From NCBI GenBank assembly GCA_943737045.1, contig CALSFV010000207.1, forward strand, positions 248,001 through 312,000: DNA of 64,000 bases. The letters are read 5' to 3'. This document shows, piece by piece, positions 43,621 through 58,600 of the stretch. Source of the stretch: Parapristionchus giblindavisi. Lineage: Eukaryota > Nematoda > Chromadorea > Rhabditida > Diplogasteridae. Each line of letters starts with the position of its first letter. Position 1 is the stretch's first letter. A program made the position numbers and the translations under genes. A model generated the notes under the pieces. The model had not been told where the DNA came from. It did no database searches and saw only the letters and a list, made by a program, of their open reading frames with translations.

Positions 43621-46600
43621 TGGGCGGTTCGTCGGAGGGCATTTCGTTTCGCGCGTCGACGTTCTCCTTTCGGTAGTTAAGGATGGCCGTGAGTTCGGCG
43701 CCCGTTCGAGTGACGTACTGAAAGGGGATGGAGATTAGGGAAAAGGGGGAAAAAGACATGCTCTATTGACCGTATAAAATACACTTGTTTATTTGGTCCA
43801 CTGCCACAACGTGTTTCTATGTTTAGAGAGAGAGAGAGCAAAAGTGAGATAGTAGGTAGATCAGAGAGAGATCGAGGATGGAAGGGAGGAAAAGGTGGGG
43901 AGTTAATCGATAGTTATTCCTCTGTTTAGCAGCAGTAGCAATGCAATTATGCAAGTACATTCTATACGGACAATATCTGAAAATTGGGACTTTTTTTGAA
44001 TACCACCGATACGCCCCTATACCCCCCCCCCTTTTAGATAGAATCAGGGGAGATTTGATAACCCTGCACGGAAAGGTTTTTATCTCTCGATATCGCTCTC
44101 TATAGCGTTGCTATCTGTTAAATCTGCTAATATGTACAGTCCCGCACGATCGCCCTCCCTAAAGGCGGGCCGTCGCGACATGATTCATGTCGCCTCATGT
44201 CGCATCTTTCTAAAAGATTTTTAAAACATTTCATTAGTTGTGATCATTGCATCATCAGATTATATTAAGATCACCGTTAAAACGAATAAAATTGGTTAAC
44301 TCCGGACAAAGTTATTGAGGATCATGAATGACGGGGGTGCTACCGTAATCACTTCAAATTTGAATTTCCCGCACTTTTCATTGACCCTGAGAAATCGATT
44401 TTCTCATGAATGTGTTTTAGAACGCTTTTGGCGGATTTTTTAAAGTATTTTCTCGTGTATTTTGTGAAATAATTACAATATATACAAATAAAATACTTCC
44501 AATGCGAGAAAAAACCGTTCTATTGACCGTATAAAATACACTTGTTTATTTGGTACGAGAGTAACCAATCACTCCCACAAGCGACTTTCTTGTTTTGCAT
44601 GGTTCAGAAACTATGCCGATCTCTTTTATATATAATATAGCGCGCGGCGAAGGTCAGCCGGGTTAGAGAGAGGCAGCGGAGAGACAATCGAGAGGCGGGG
44701 CGATATGTAGAAGGCTACATCTCGCTCGCCTCTCGATTGTGACTTCCGTTCGTTAGCACCATTTGTCATTTTCTTATGCAAGTACATTTTATACGCACAA
44801 TAAAACACGTTCGTGAGAAAATCGATTTCGCAGGGTCAATGAAAAGTGCGGGAAATTCAAATTTGAAGGGATTACGTAGCACCTCCGTCATCCATGATCC
44901 CCAATAACTATGTCCAGAGTTAACCAATTTTATTCGTTTCAACGGTGATCTTAATATAATCTGATGATGCAATGATCACAACTAATGAAATGTTTTAAAA
45001 ATCTTTTAGAATGATGCGACATGAGGCGACATGAATCATGTCGCGGCGGCCCGCCTTTAGGGAGGGCGATCGTGCGGGACTGTATATCTGATAATGGGAC
45101 AGTTACAGGCATACATGGGCGGGGTACCTGGAGCTCGGTTCTACAGGGGGTATCCGAACGAAAAATGGCTAATTTTACAAGGGCCTTCACTTTTTTTTCA
45201 AAAATTTCACCAAAACGTCATTTTTTACAGGGGGTATTCCACAAATTTTCGAAAAGCCCTAATTTTACAGGGGCACCCCCATGTTGGCGCCCATGTATGG
45301 TTACAGGGAAACTCGCTCATATCTGAATTGCAGGTTATCGAAGATGCGACGATAAAATATTTTTCATGTCGATCATCTATATGAGTTGTTGAATGTTAGA
45401 TGATAAGTCCATTGCAATCTCATTTTTTTCCAAAAAATAGATAAACTTACGGCACTTCGCTTCTTCTGTACCAGCATTTGGGAATACACTCGAGAGCCCT
45501 CTTCACGACCGCAAACCTGATTATTGATTATTGATTATTGATTATTGATTATTTATTATTGATTATTGATTATTGATTATTGATTACTTTCTCAAGACTG
45601 TAGTATGCACGTTACGCTAACATTGTCGTGCTTAAAGGCACACCCCGAGCTAATTATTATAAAAAATCTCCGCTCTGACAATGTTCTCAGGATTTCTTTG
45701 TAAAGATAGCCAGCCAGAGCGCCTAGTTAAATCAGTTCAGGGTGTGCCTTTAAATTAAAAAAAAAGATTTTTAAATATTTTTGTAAATAACAAAAAGGAT
45801 TACTTCGATCAACTTGTTCCTTGACAGGGAAAAGAGCATCGATCCTTCCATATCGTGAAGGATCTCGATCGTTCTGAAAAGATAAAATAAAATTATTTTA
45901 AAGAATTTTTTTTAAATATTTAAAAAAAAGTTTCTTTGTTCCTGGGGGTTCAGTGAATATTAAGGTTTTTGGTTCCCTCTGCATACAATATGCCGAGAGG
46001 ATTGAGTTTAAAAAAAATATCATTTAAAGTTGTTTGAAACTTCTCTAACATATCACAACAAAATTCCTGTAACAAAAAGAATAAAAAATAATGAGTAAAC
46101 TTCATTCAAATTATAACAGAATGTCCTTATATGTACATCTCACCCGTTTTCAATAAATAAATAAATAAATAAAAATGCTAAAGAAAACCGTTCACCTCGG
46201 ACTGAAACCCTTCTCCACCAACCACCTGTTCACCTGAAAAGCAAAATGTTTAAAATTACAAATTACAATTTTAAATATTTTTAAATTTAAATTTTTAAAT
46301 TTAATATTTTTCATTTCTTACAGTCTGCGCGTCGCTCCTCTCACTCAACTGCACCGTGGGCTCTACGCGCTTTGGCGACAGAATCTGGAGAGCAAAAAAT
46401 AATTACCTTCCTCAAAAATCGATAATCATTCAGCTACCGTATACCTTTCTGCCTCCTCCGCGTGAGACCGTCGAGTTGATCTCGTTCAGTAGCGCTTCCT
46501 CTGCAATTTTCACGGTTCGTTAAAAAATAGTGGAAAACCGATCTCGGCGACTTTCCACCCGTTAAAAAAGTACCCGGAAAGTCGAAAATGGAAACACGAA

Positions 46601-49600
46601 ATTTGAATTCGGGATTTTTTTTGAGGTGCGGGAATTCAAATTCCGACTTGATCTATAGTAAACGAATTGCAAAATATCGACTACAAACTATAACATACAA
46701 AATAATCAATACCTTCTCTCGTAATCTTCTGCATTCTCTTCACCACGTTGAGCTTCGGCCGACTCTCGAGAGTGGAGATTGGCTCGGCGGCAGGCCGCGC
46801 CCTCATCTTACCGATTGCCTCTTGCAGACCCTCGATTGGAGGTGGCGCGGGCGGTTCGGGCGCCCTGAGGAATCTGGCTCAGTTTTACAGTTTTACAGTT
46901 TAATGACCTTTATCAAGCACAGAACCATTGGGGGGGGGAGGAAATGGTCACCCCCACTAAACGACTGATTCGTCTGGGCGTGCTGAGGTCCCATACAAGG
47001 ATACTCATTGTCTCATAAAGCTCATTTCGCGGTAGCTACTACTGGCTACGCTGACGGTGAAAAAACTTCGAACAACTACTCCCAGGGTTGAGAGTTGTTT
47101 TACTTGCTATTACGGATTTATGAATCTTAATTCGGAAAAATCAAAGATTTGATGTAGCAGCTACTGAAAATGCCTCCAACAGTTGTTCAGAAGAAGATCA
47201 AGGAAGTTACTCTCCGCTCTGGCAACGCTCTCTCGCAAACAAGAAAGTGAGAGAGCATTGCTAAAGCGGAGAGTTCTCGGTGTGCCATTGTAATGAGGGC
47301 CATTGAAAAGTATATTATAACATCTTACTTTCCCATTATCTATTCCCCCCAATTTTAATTCCTTGCGCAAATCTTCTTCGTTTATATCGTTTTTTTTTGC
47401 TTGCTGAAATATCTTCGCGATGTATGATAAATAAATAAATAAATGAATGAATAAATCTTACTGTGGAGGCGAAGGCGATCTTACTCTGGCGTACTCATTG
47501 CCTCTGTATTGCGCTCGACCAACCTCCTGAAATTTGTTTTTTTTAACATAAATATTGAACAGACAGACACCCTCGGACTCTCTGGAGAACCCCAGCTAAA
47601 ATAACATCCCAATGCTGATAAAGTTGTTGCAATGTAATGTAATGTAACGTAATGTAAGACAAGTCAGTCATTCTTGTTCTTCAAGAAATTGCCAGTTATT
47701 TGAAAATTGGGACTTCTTGATTTTTCTGAATAGCACCGATGCGCCCCTATTGCATCGTCACATTTGCGTTAAGCGCCTGCGCCGTAAGCTCAGCCGTAAC
47801 GACGAAGACACAGCGGAGGAGGTTACGGTGAAGACACGTGAGGCTAATGTATACCCTTATAGAATAAGTGATGAATAAATAGATAATTGATATTATTGAT
47901 CTACCTTTGAGTGCGCACTGGTCTGTATGCCTGCCTCCGATACCACGACGAATCTCTGCGGTTGAGGAGACGGTTGCGGTTGTTGTTGTTGATTGTAATG
48001 ATGCTGGCCATTGGTGTAGTGGACGGGACTATCGTAGGACTGCTGCCATCCATTGGAGTGCTGGTGCAGTGGGCCTGAAACCGATGGTTTATGACCCAAG
48101 CGGACCTAGCAGGGCCCGGATATCACTATTGTGGTACTTGGATTCGGTGCGAATTTACACCCAAATATTTTCACTCTGCATGTTACGAATATTTTCATAT
48201 ATCGTGAATTATTCAAGATAAGCCCGGGTCATGTATGGTACCCCCCGCACTCTCAGTGAATTGTATTCAGCCGATTCGCCATTAAGGTTCTCCAAGGAGT
48301 CCCATCGTGTCTCGCCATTTCAAGTTTCTCAAGTATGAGATAGTTTCTATGAGAGAGCATTTGAGAAAAACACCATTTCTAATCGTTAGTTCAGTGAATG
48401 ATCGCGCGGATAGAGCGAAAGAAATTGTCTCATATTTGAGCAACCTCTGTTCGCCACTTATGAGACAATTAGTGCAGCACGCACAGTGTAATCAGTCGTT
48501 AAGTGGAAAAAAATTTCTCAAAATTTTTCTGTGCTTGATAAATGTCATTGCATTGTAATTTATCGTTTACACGCTATAGCAGTTGTTCATGCTCTCATAT
48601 CAATAAATAAATAAATCAAGCTATGACGTCATTTAGAATATTGCTACACTCCCCCAGCAATTCGTTTTATCTTCCACATGGTAAAAAATATTTTTACATA
48701 AAACAAAATACGTACAACATAACATATTTCTTCGTGAGGAGTACCAAATAGGTTTCAAAGAAATGTTTAATGTTTGAGAATGCCTAGTGTAACGATTTTT
48801 TCTTCTTTTCTCATATAACAACAAAAAACGAATTCTTGGCTGCCAAAGAATACGTCGAACGTGCAGCACTCGAAAGGTATGTTACATGTACAGCAGAGTA
48901 TGCGATCCCTATGTTTAAGGGTATACGGTATGAAATATGTATGACCAGTTCCATCGCGCACCAAACCCGTCTGGTGCACGCCGAGCACTAAATAGAGAGA
49001 GAGAGAAATGGGCGTGGTCTGAACAAACGCCATCACTATTCTGTTTTATTTATAGTGTATTGATATATCCATGACAGAGTCCCGTAGCAGCACATCTGTG
49101 CTCTCCGTTCTGACAATGCTATCTCGCTTTCCGCTTTCTATGTCTACGAGAGAAAGTTGCCAGTTTTAAAGTTTAAAGTTTAAAACACATTTATCAAGAG
49201 TAGGGCTCTGATGTGCATGGGGAAAAGCTCATCTTACTTCCGACAGTCCCAGAACACTGACGTCGATCTTCATATGCTTTCGCTATACGCTTTCTATGTC
49301 TACGAGAGAAAGTTGCCACACAATGTTCTATAGACTGTGAAAGCGAAAACGACCGCTCAACATAGAAACTCTCTCAAATACAATCGTCTTTCGCTTGTCT
49401 CGCTATGGAAACAAAATGGCTTGAACCAGAATACTGTGGCCAGAGAGATTCAAATTAGCCTGATATTTTTGTGTAGAAGCTTTTGTAACAGTTTCATTAG
49501 CTTCCCTCATTAGTAATTCATCCCAATTCATGGCCTAGCAATGATCTCCCGGGTGACTTCTTTACATGTCACCTATGAATTCCTGCTGCCTCTTCCTCCA

Positions 49601-52600
49601 CCCCCCCCCCAACACATTTCACCGATTCGCCTTGGCGACGGACATCCTTCACAAGACTATCTAACAGATATTTCCGATTCCATCCCCGATGCGTTCATTT
49701 GAAGGAATAAAATATTATATTAATATATAGTATTATGAAGTTTGAGTGCGCACAGAATCGATATTTACCAACTATGCCAACTTTCATCCCGTTCACTGCT
49801 GCATTGTTACCGAGAACGTCTTTTAAAGGCACACCATAGGTCGAATAGCTAGGTTATCGGTTTTCAAAATGCGGTCAGGTTTTACGATTTTTGGCAAATT
49901 TGGCTCAAAATGCGGTCAGGTTTTTCGATTTTTGTGAAAATTTGGCTCAAAATGCGGTCAGGCTTGGTGCTTTGTAACATACTTTTCGATCTATGAGGCA
50001 CACCCAAGCTCCTCATTGGCGATACTCTCTCGCAGGCAAAGAAAGCGATAGAGTGTGGCGAGAGCGGAGAGTTTAAAATTAACTCGGGGTATCGCTTTAA
50101 TTCATCAAACCTAGTATCTTGTATGTGTGTGTGTGTGTGTGTTTCACTCATCATCCCTGGTCCATAGATAGCATACATATATATTTATTAGTTCTTATAT
50201 ATAGTCATTTAAATCGATATCTGCGGGAGGATCGGGATTATAACAGAAAAGCAAAAGAGAGCGAATGGTCAGGGGAAATATGGAAAAGCAGAGGTGTGGT
50301 GGAAGAAATGCTAAGTCGGAGTAACTAGAGTGCACGACTTGGCAAAGTGCCAAGTGTTTTTGTTTTCCTTTTGGCACTTTGCCAACTCATGTCTGGGACC
50401 AAAACATGTAGAGAAAGCGACGCATACAATTCTCGGCGGAAGTATACAGTATCTTCAGGGATTTCTCTTGGGCGTAAGGGAGTGGGAGCGGGACTATCGA
50501 TTGATATGGAGATATACCGTAGTCGCCCAAGCGGGGTACGGTAGTGGTAAGTGAAACGGATGATGGGGTATGATAAGTGAAGAGCGAGAAATAACAAAAA
50601 GTTGAGCAAATATGTACGGGAAACATCCGATAGTTTGATGATGTTTGGAAGAAAAGAATGATCTAAGCGATATATAAATATTTTTTTGGATATATAATAG
50701 GGATAAATAAATCGATGAAGATGGCACACACTTGTTCGTGCAATGGAGCAATGAATGAAAAAAAATGGAAAAAATGGGCGGGGCTTAATAGATCGATCAA
50801 TCAATAAACATGAATAAATGGTACGACAAAATGAGACAGAACGTCATGATCTATGTTGAAGATGGGAAATAGTGGTGGTGTATGGTGTATGAAGGTGTAC
50901 GGTAAGTAGACGAATCAGGGTGCGGCATGCTGGGGGTGTACTTGGCAAATTGGTAGCTAGAAAATTATCGGGGCAGTGTGGTGGTGCGAGGAGCGGAGGT
51001 GGTGCAGTGGTGCAAAGAACTAAATCAGGTCTGATGAGTACCACACACACGCACACGAGCACACACACATTATCTAGTGTTAGTATAGTGTAATTAGTAA
51101 TTGTCACCGCATGCACCATTCTGCATACACACACAACCCTCGCCAGTCCCTGTAAGTTTTGTAAAGACACAAACATTATTTGTTAGATCATTGCAGTGCG
51201 CTTGTAACAAAAATCGAAATTTCAGAGAAAAAAATTGTAGAAGCGAGGTTTTGGCTCTCTCGTGTTTTCAGCGCCTTGCATCATCAGAGTTGTTGGCTGG
51301 AATGATCAACGGATTACTTACGGACTTAAAGGCATACCCAAGCTAATTTTAAACTCTCCGCTCTGGCCACATACTCTCGCTCTCTTTGTCTGCGAGAGAG
51401 TATTGCCAATGCGGAGAGTAAAATTAGCTTGGGGTGTGCCCAAGCTCCACGCCTTAATTAAGGTTAGGGTTAGGTTCATAGGGGTAAGGCTCTTAAATTT
51501 AGAGAGAGAGAGAGAGAGTTAGAACTTGGCGAGGGTTGTCGGCGAGCAGGAAGGTATGATAACACGCATGCGCAACGAGAGGTAGGGCGGGGTCACAGCT
51601 AAACGAAAAGGGTTGTACTACTGGGGTGTTGCGGCGGAGCGCAGACGGGTTTGGGCGGAGGAGCTAGGCGGAGCTAGCGGAGGAGCTCAGAAATAGCGGA
51701 ATTCGCCCCGCTTGCCCTGGCGTTCTTTGACATAGGAGGGCGCGTCTTCGGGCAGCATATTCGTACCTTGGTGGCCACCGTGAGATGGGGACGCGGGCGA
51801 ACGGTAGACCGACGTGTCCGAACCCTGAAAACCAGGGGATTTTACGATTTTTCAAAGATTTCAACGCTCTAGAGCTCTAGTGCTAGTGCTCTAGTGCTCT
51901 AGAGGTCAATAGATGAGAGCTCTGATATGTATGTTCCACTTCTTAGTCCTTGTCTAGCTAATTGTAGGAAAGTTGGCGCCGATCGATTTGCGGAAAGAAT
52001 CGCTCATCGCGTAATTGGCAATAGAAAATCGAGCACCATAGGTTAGGTTCAAAGTCGGGGAAAAACGAGAAAATACCGTTTTGCGAATTTTTTTTTTACA
52101 TTGGGAGCATTTTCCAATCATTTCATTGTTTTTACTAAATGTTTGACAACGATGGAACGGAAGATCAAAGATCAAATATTCAATAATTCAGAGATGAAAG
52201 TATCAGTTCGCTTTATCAATCTACCGTACCCTCTGTCCGTAGGGGTCTCCGTTGATGTATCTGTCGATGGCATCATAGCCGATCAGCGTGAGGATCGTAT
52301 GGGGCACGTAGCCGACGCGCGAGTGCATGTTCTTACACTCCCACCAGTTCTTGACGTCGTTTAGCACCTGAAAAGGGGCGGAGCTTGTTGAAAAGGGGTG
52401 GAGCTTGAAAAGGGGCGGAGATTGAAAAGGGGCGGAGCTTGCAAAGGAGCGGAGATTGAAAAGGGACTTAGTTTGAAAGGGGGCGGAGCTTGAAAAGGGG
52501 CGGAGTCTGAAAAGGAAACTATCCGCTCTGGCTACACTCTCTCGCTTGCCTTGTCTGCGAGAGAGCCTGACCAGAGCGCAGAATTTCAAATTAGCTAAGG

Positions 52601-55600
52601 ATGTTTACCTCCAAGTACTCTCCACGATGTACGCTGAGCTCCTTGCTGTTCTGGCTCGTTCGATCGTAGGTCACTTGCACGACCTTGCTCCTGCGAAAAG
52701 AACGCAGTTATTACTTCACTTATTATTTTTTAATGTTTTTGTGAAGAGAATTTTCGAGGTAATTCAAGTAAAACAGAGTCCTTCATCTTGGCCCCGACAG
52801 GGTCCTCTGGTATTTCCAAACTAGTAGTTTACTTACGTGACGACACAGACTAGTAGCTTACTGCTAGTTTACTATAAGTGAAAGAACATTTGACGAAATG
52901 CATTACCGTATTATACACCACTTCTAGTAAAGGTTTAACTAGCCGTAGACTTGCAAGTTTACGGCTAGTGGGAAGTATAAGTAAACTACTAGTTTGAAAA
53001 TACCAGAGTCATTTTGGCCCCAAACCCCGATCGGGTGCTCACCCTCTGGATAGCAGGTCCTCGAGGAAGGCTCGCTCTCGGGGCGAGGGAACGGCACCGC
53101 GCTCGATCGACTCCATGGGTGGTCCCATCGAAGGTCCTCCATTGTGTCCATTGGAGCGGGACATCTCTTGACGAGGCGACGGCATGCTGTTCCTTAAAAA
53201 GAATAATAATAATAATAATAATAAAATATTAATTTAATCACGTCAAGCGATCATCGCTAGGTGGGTAGGTGGTTGTTCCTTAAAACAGCGAATACAGTTT
53301 AAAGTTACAGTTTGACCACATTTATCAAGAGTAGGCTCTGATGTGCATGTTGGCAACTCCTTCTTGCTTTTCTCAGGACTCTTGTCTTACATTAGTAGGG
53401 AACATTATCAGTTTAGTACTCGAATCAAAAAAGGCAAATAAAGCACAAAATCTTCATGGAATATGGGTTTGACATAACTTTTTACATGTTAGAGTCCTTA
53501 TTCTATGTGAAATTAGGATAGAAAAATTAAGAAAAACATAGTAAGGATAAGTAGGTCCTTTGCATGATTATTTTAATAGCATGGTTATTTTTTTTGACAT
53601 GTTACAAAAAACGTACGAGTTTGGATTGTAGCTGTTGCTGGCGAGGGAGCGTCGCTCCGCCTCCTCGTGCAGCAACTTCCTCTCCGCCTCCAATCGAGCC
53701 TTCTCGGCCCTGAATTAATCGATATTTAATAATAATAATGATAAAAAATAAAAAAAATGAAAATACTTAACTACATTATTATGCATCACATTTTAGGATA
53801 CGTACAAGAAAATGGTTGCATGCATAATTTACTATGCCACAACGTGGTAACATAAGAATAGCAATGGTAATATTTTATTAAATATTTTATCAATCTATAA
53901 TGTGAACCAGAGACGATTTCGATTACAACACATTGTGCCTTACTATATCCCCATCTTATATGGCATGATAAGGTACAGTATCGATTACAATTTAAATTTT
54001 TAAAAAAAATCAATAAATCGATAAGTCACTTACCGTATGCTCTTCTCCTCCTCAAGCAGCCTCTTCTCCTTCTCCAGCATAATCTTCTCGAACTCTACGC
54101 GTTCTCGTTCAAAGTTGATGCGATCGAGGTCCAGCTGAACCCATTTTAATTTTAAACTTTTTTTTTATTTTCAAATTATTTTTATAAATACTACGACTAA
54201 ACCACGCCCACTTCGGCATGCCGACATGCATGCGGTTTACCCAGAACTTTCTCATAACGATTTTTGACGAAAAAAAATCATTTTGAGGAAGTGTTTTGTT
54301 GAAGAAATTAAGGATGGAATTGACATGCTTGATTGTGAGAACAGAGGATAGAGTTGGAAGCACGAGGGGAAATATTGATTGAATCTAGGGGTAAATAGGG
54401 TTGAATTGGTAATTATTATCCTTTGAATAATCGATAGGATACTTTAGATGAAATATAAGGCTCTGATAATCAGGGAAAGTCTTTAAAGGAAGGATTACTG
54501 TGTGTATACGGTACCATGACTTGTTCAGAATAATTTCTACGTGTTTTTGGGTGTCAAATATCTAAGTCAATGCAAAAAATTGGCCAATAATGTGGTTTAT
54601 CTAGTAATTAAATTCTAAGTTGCTGACAAAACCACCAAATTTTTGGCCAAATATTGACTGCACTTCACGGAGGTTACCTCGATACCGTATACTTAAAAAA
54701 TTTAGACATCGGGGAAAGATTACTGTATCTATATCTTACGTCTCGAACATTGTCCACTGAGTGATGGCGTGGCGGGCGTCTGGAGGTCGATGTGGTTATC
54801 GTCGTGACGCCGTCGCGTGCTGACGGCGCCGGCGACCATCCGCGTCCGTTATCGGCGCTTCGCCGCGTCACTGGCGTTCCCGGTACGCTCTGATTCGTTG
54901 GGATTACGGTAAGCGACACGATTACGGTAGGACACTGATTACGGCAATCGAACACTAGGGACAAGCACGCGGGGAACAGCAAGCAGGACATGCACTTTAT
55001 TAATTTTTTCAATTATTGATTTATTGATTACCTGGACTCCGCCCACATCGATAGAGCGTCCGCGATGGTGTCCGCCACCGTTCGACGCGGTGTCCGCGTC
55101 GCGACCGCGGTAGTGCGCGGGCGGCGCGCTCTCGCCGCGGTGGAGCGGCGCCGGCTGCACAAATCAGAGGGTGATGAAGTGTAAAATCAACGATGCGTGG
55201 CAGGATACGCATTTGTTTACAACGGATCACTCGAAATGAGCGTAACCCTCTCAATGGTCTCTTCGAAGCGCAATGCTTTCTCGTTGAAATGGAACAGAGA
55301 AATAGAGTGCACAATGTGGAGAGCATTGAGAGAGGTAACGTTCCCCTTAAAGTAACTAAACACAAAACACAAAAGGAACTGAAAACATGCTCTAACTAAA
55401 CTGAAACAGTTAAATACAAAATCAGTAATGCTATATCTAGATAACTAAAAAAACATGCACTACCTAGAACTAAACCATTCCTTCACTTCGGGCAATAAAT
55501 ATACAGTTCTACTGTATTCAGTCCAATCTACAGTAACCAAATGAACCGCTACCGTACCTGTTGATGAATTGTGGACGAGCTGTACTGTGGGTGGACGGCG

Positions 55601-58600
55601 CCGGAGGACGCCGCGGTTTCGGGGAGACCGTAGGGCGCGAAGCCGTCGATGAACACTGGACGATAGGCGAGTGGCAGGGGACCGGCCCAGTCCTCACTGA
55701 ATATTTGGAGGTGAACGGGAGCGCAACCTCTCAATGGTCTCTTCGACGCTCAATGCTTTGTTGTTGTTAGAGAACAGAAAAATAGTGTACATAATGAAGA
55801 GACCATTGAGAGAGGCAACGCTACCTTTAAAAATCATTTGTTGGATGATTTTTTTAGAAAAGAGAACAGAAACGAAAATCGTAGAAAACTCTCCCCTTTT
55901 TCCTTCCTGACTTTTGAACGGCGTATAAGGAGAGTTTGTTCAGAGATAACAGTTAAAAATGTATTTGAATAAAATATCTTTTATTTTTATTTTTTTATAA
56001 TTTTTAATAAAGCTCACGGTGTGGTCCTCCAACTGTCGCCCATACTCATCCAGATGTCCATCTCCTTGGTGCTCAAGCAGTTCTGCATCAGCTCACGGGC
56101 TTCCAGGGAGATCAAGGGAGCCACCACCTTTAAACGTGTTTATTATTAAACATGTCAAACATGTTTAAACGCGTCAAACATGATTAAACACGTTAAACCG
56201 ATTAAGAAATTTGGCCAATGCAAACGCTGTTTCAATGTCAGGGACCAGCAAAACAGTACGTGAATTGGACCGCCTTCAGTATGCCCAACACACAGAAAAA
56301 TAAGTGCTATCTACGGAGCTTCAGACCAGGGGAGCGTTATATTTGACACACTTAAAAAGCTTAAAAAGCTTAAAAAGTGCTAAATATAACACTGCACAGG
56401 TCTTGTGTTCCGTGGACAACACTTATTTCTCTGTGCGTAATTCCAATATTCAACTATTGCTTAAATGATACAAAACCCTGCCTGAGGCGCTATGGGGCGT
56501 CCGTGACCGCGATGGCACGCGTCGAGAATGACCGTTAGCGGTGAGAAGAGGAAGTGGAGGAGCTCGGGCGCGTTCGGGTCGTGGATGTGGTGCTTGAGTT
56601 TGGCCTGCAATGTAAATAAAAAATTACATTATTAATTGTTAAATTATACAAACGCAGTAAAGTCTTCGCATTTAAAGGCCCATGGTGAATACTCTCTCGT
56701 ATGCAGAGAAATCGAGAGAGTGTGGACAGAGCCTTGAGTACGAAATTAGCGCCAATTTGTCATTTGACTCTAAATCTTGGGACACTAATAAGGTTTTGAG
56801 TGAGACAGGTTTCTAGACGCAAATAACTGGATCGAAGTGATCATGATCCAATGATGACATTGTGAAATGAATTGTTGAATAATTGAATTCAAATGAATGA
56901 ATTGAATGTGAAATGAATAATTGAATAAATAATAATTGAATTGTGAATTGTGAAAAAGATGAAATGAAATTGAAATGAAAAGCCTAAAAAAATAATACAA
57001 AATATTTCAGAATTAACAGCACACAGCGACCTAATTTTAAGCGCTCCGCTCTGGCAACGCTCTCTCGCAGAAAAAGAAAGCGAGAGAGTGTGGCCAGAGC
57101 GAAGAGATTCAAATTAGCTTGGGGTGATCGGGGTGACCTTAAAGGGAAAATGGCGATTCACGTCGCCCTTTTCAGAATTAAACAATATAATAATAATAGT
57201 AATAATAAAAGACTCTTCATTTCGGGGCACATTCAACCATTGGGGGGGAACGATATCAATACTTCATCTATTCTGCCTCTTTCAAACCGAAATCGCGTAG
57301 TCCACTTCATTATTCAAGTGCTAACTTATGGATAAACAAATCAATAAATCAATAAAATCAATAATCACCAATAGATTGAAGCACAGCTTGAACTTCCTGA
57401 ATATGTCCACGAACTCGGTCTCGTTGGGCAGACGCGCCCTCATCTGTAGGATACCGTGCGGGTCGGGATTGGGACGAGCTCCGCCTTTCTTGTCACGCGA
57501 GGCTGTCCTGAAATTGGCTGAGTTAAAGTTACACTACAAGCAAATTTGAAACTCTCCGCTTTGGCCACACTCTCTCGCTTTCTTTCTCTGCCAGAGAGTG
57601 TTGCCAATGCGGAGAGTAAAATTAACTTGGGTGTGCCTTTAAGGGTGCGTTACGTATCGAAATGGTCTCTTCATTGCCCACACTATTTCTCTGTTGCTAA
57701 CAACGAGAGAGCATTGCACGTCAAAGAGACCGTTGAGAGAGGTTACGCTCCCTTTAATTGTATTTCATAGTGTGAATAGTATGTTAGTGTTGTGCTTGGT
57801 TATGCCGATTATGACCGATAAACTAGATTACCCAAGTTAAAGTTAAGAATAAACTATGGCATTACCAAGCACCACACTAATAGTAACAGAAATATTGTGT
57901 GATATGAAGGGACTAATGGTGGATCTTAGAAACAATAAAACGCGACCAGCAGTCGCAAGGCTAAGCGTGATCGGCATGCATTACAGTATCGGTTATTTGG
58001 TTAGTGTTCGAAAAACTTAAAATTAAGTGTTAGGGTTAATGCATCGTTACATTTGTCTTACGTGCATACGACGTAACCCCCTCCGCCGCGTCTCCGTCGT
58101 TACGGCGGAGGTTACTTCGTAGGCACGTTAGGCAAATGTAGCGATGCATAAGGTCGAACTTAAAGGGTTTCAGTCATCAAAATCATGCATGCTCATCTCA
58201 CACTCGTCCTTTACCTGTACCTCCTCGCCTGTTCCTCTAGCGTCCGCATCGCGACTCCCGCGGCTTGAATCCGCGCCACGAATCGCTCGATGTCATCGAA
58301 GCAACGGTTCAGTGTGTTCTGAAGGACTTTTGGTTAACGTACTTAGACTAAGACTTAAGCACTTAAGTACTTAAGGACTCAGGTTAATTTCTCTGGTATT
58401 TCAAAACTAGTAGTTTACTTATCATTCTCACATGAAGTAGACTAGTAAGTCTACTTCTAGTTAGACGTGAGTTTACTGTCAAATGTTCCGTCACTAGTAG
58501 TAAACTTCTAGTCAGTTACGTAGTTTAAGTTGACTGCTAGTTTGGAAATACCAGAGTTAGGATACTTAAACTAAGACTTAGGGGCTTAGGGACTTAGGGA

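Noticed and set aside
50325..50804. 159-codon minus-strand frame or extra eps-8 exon near 50.5 kb
   Set aside because: No suitable acceptor, and splicing 51,767 directly to 48,074 already keeps the frame. The segment is shared with 37.24 kb only as part of the duplicated block.
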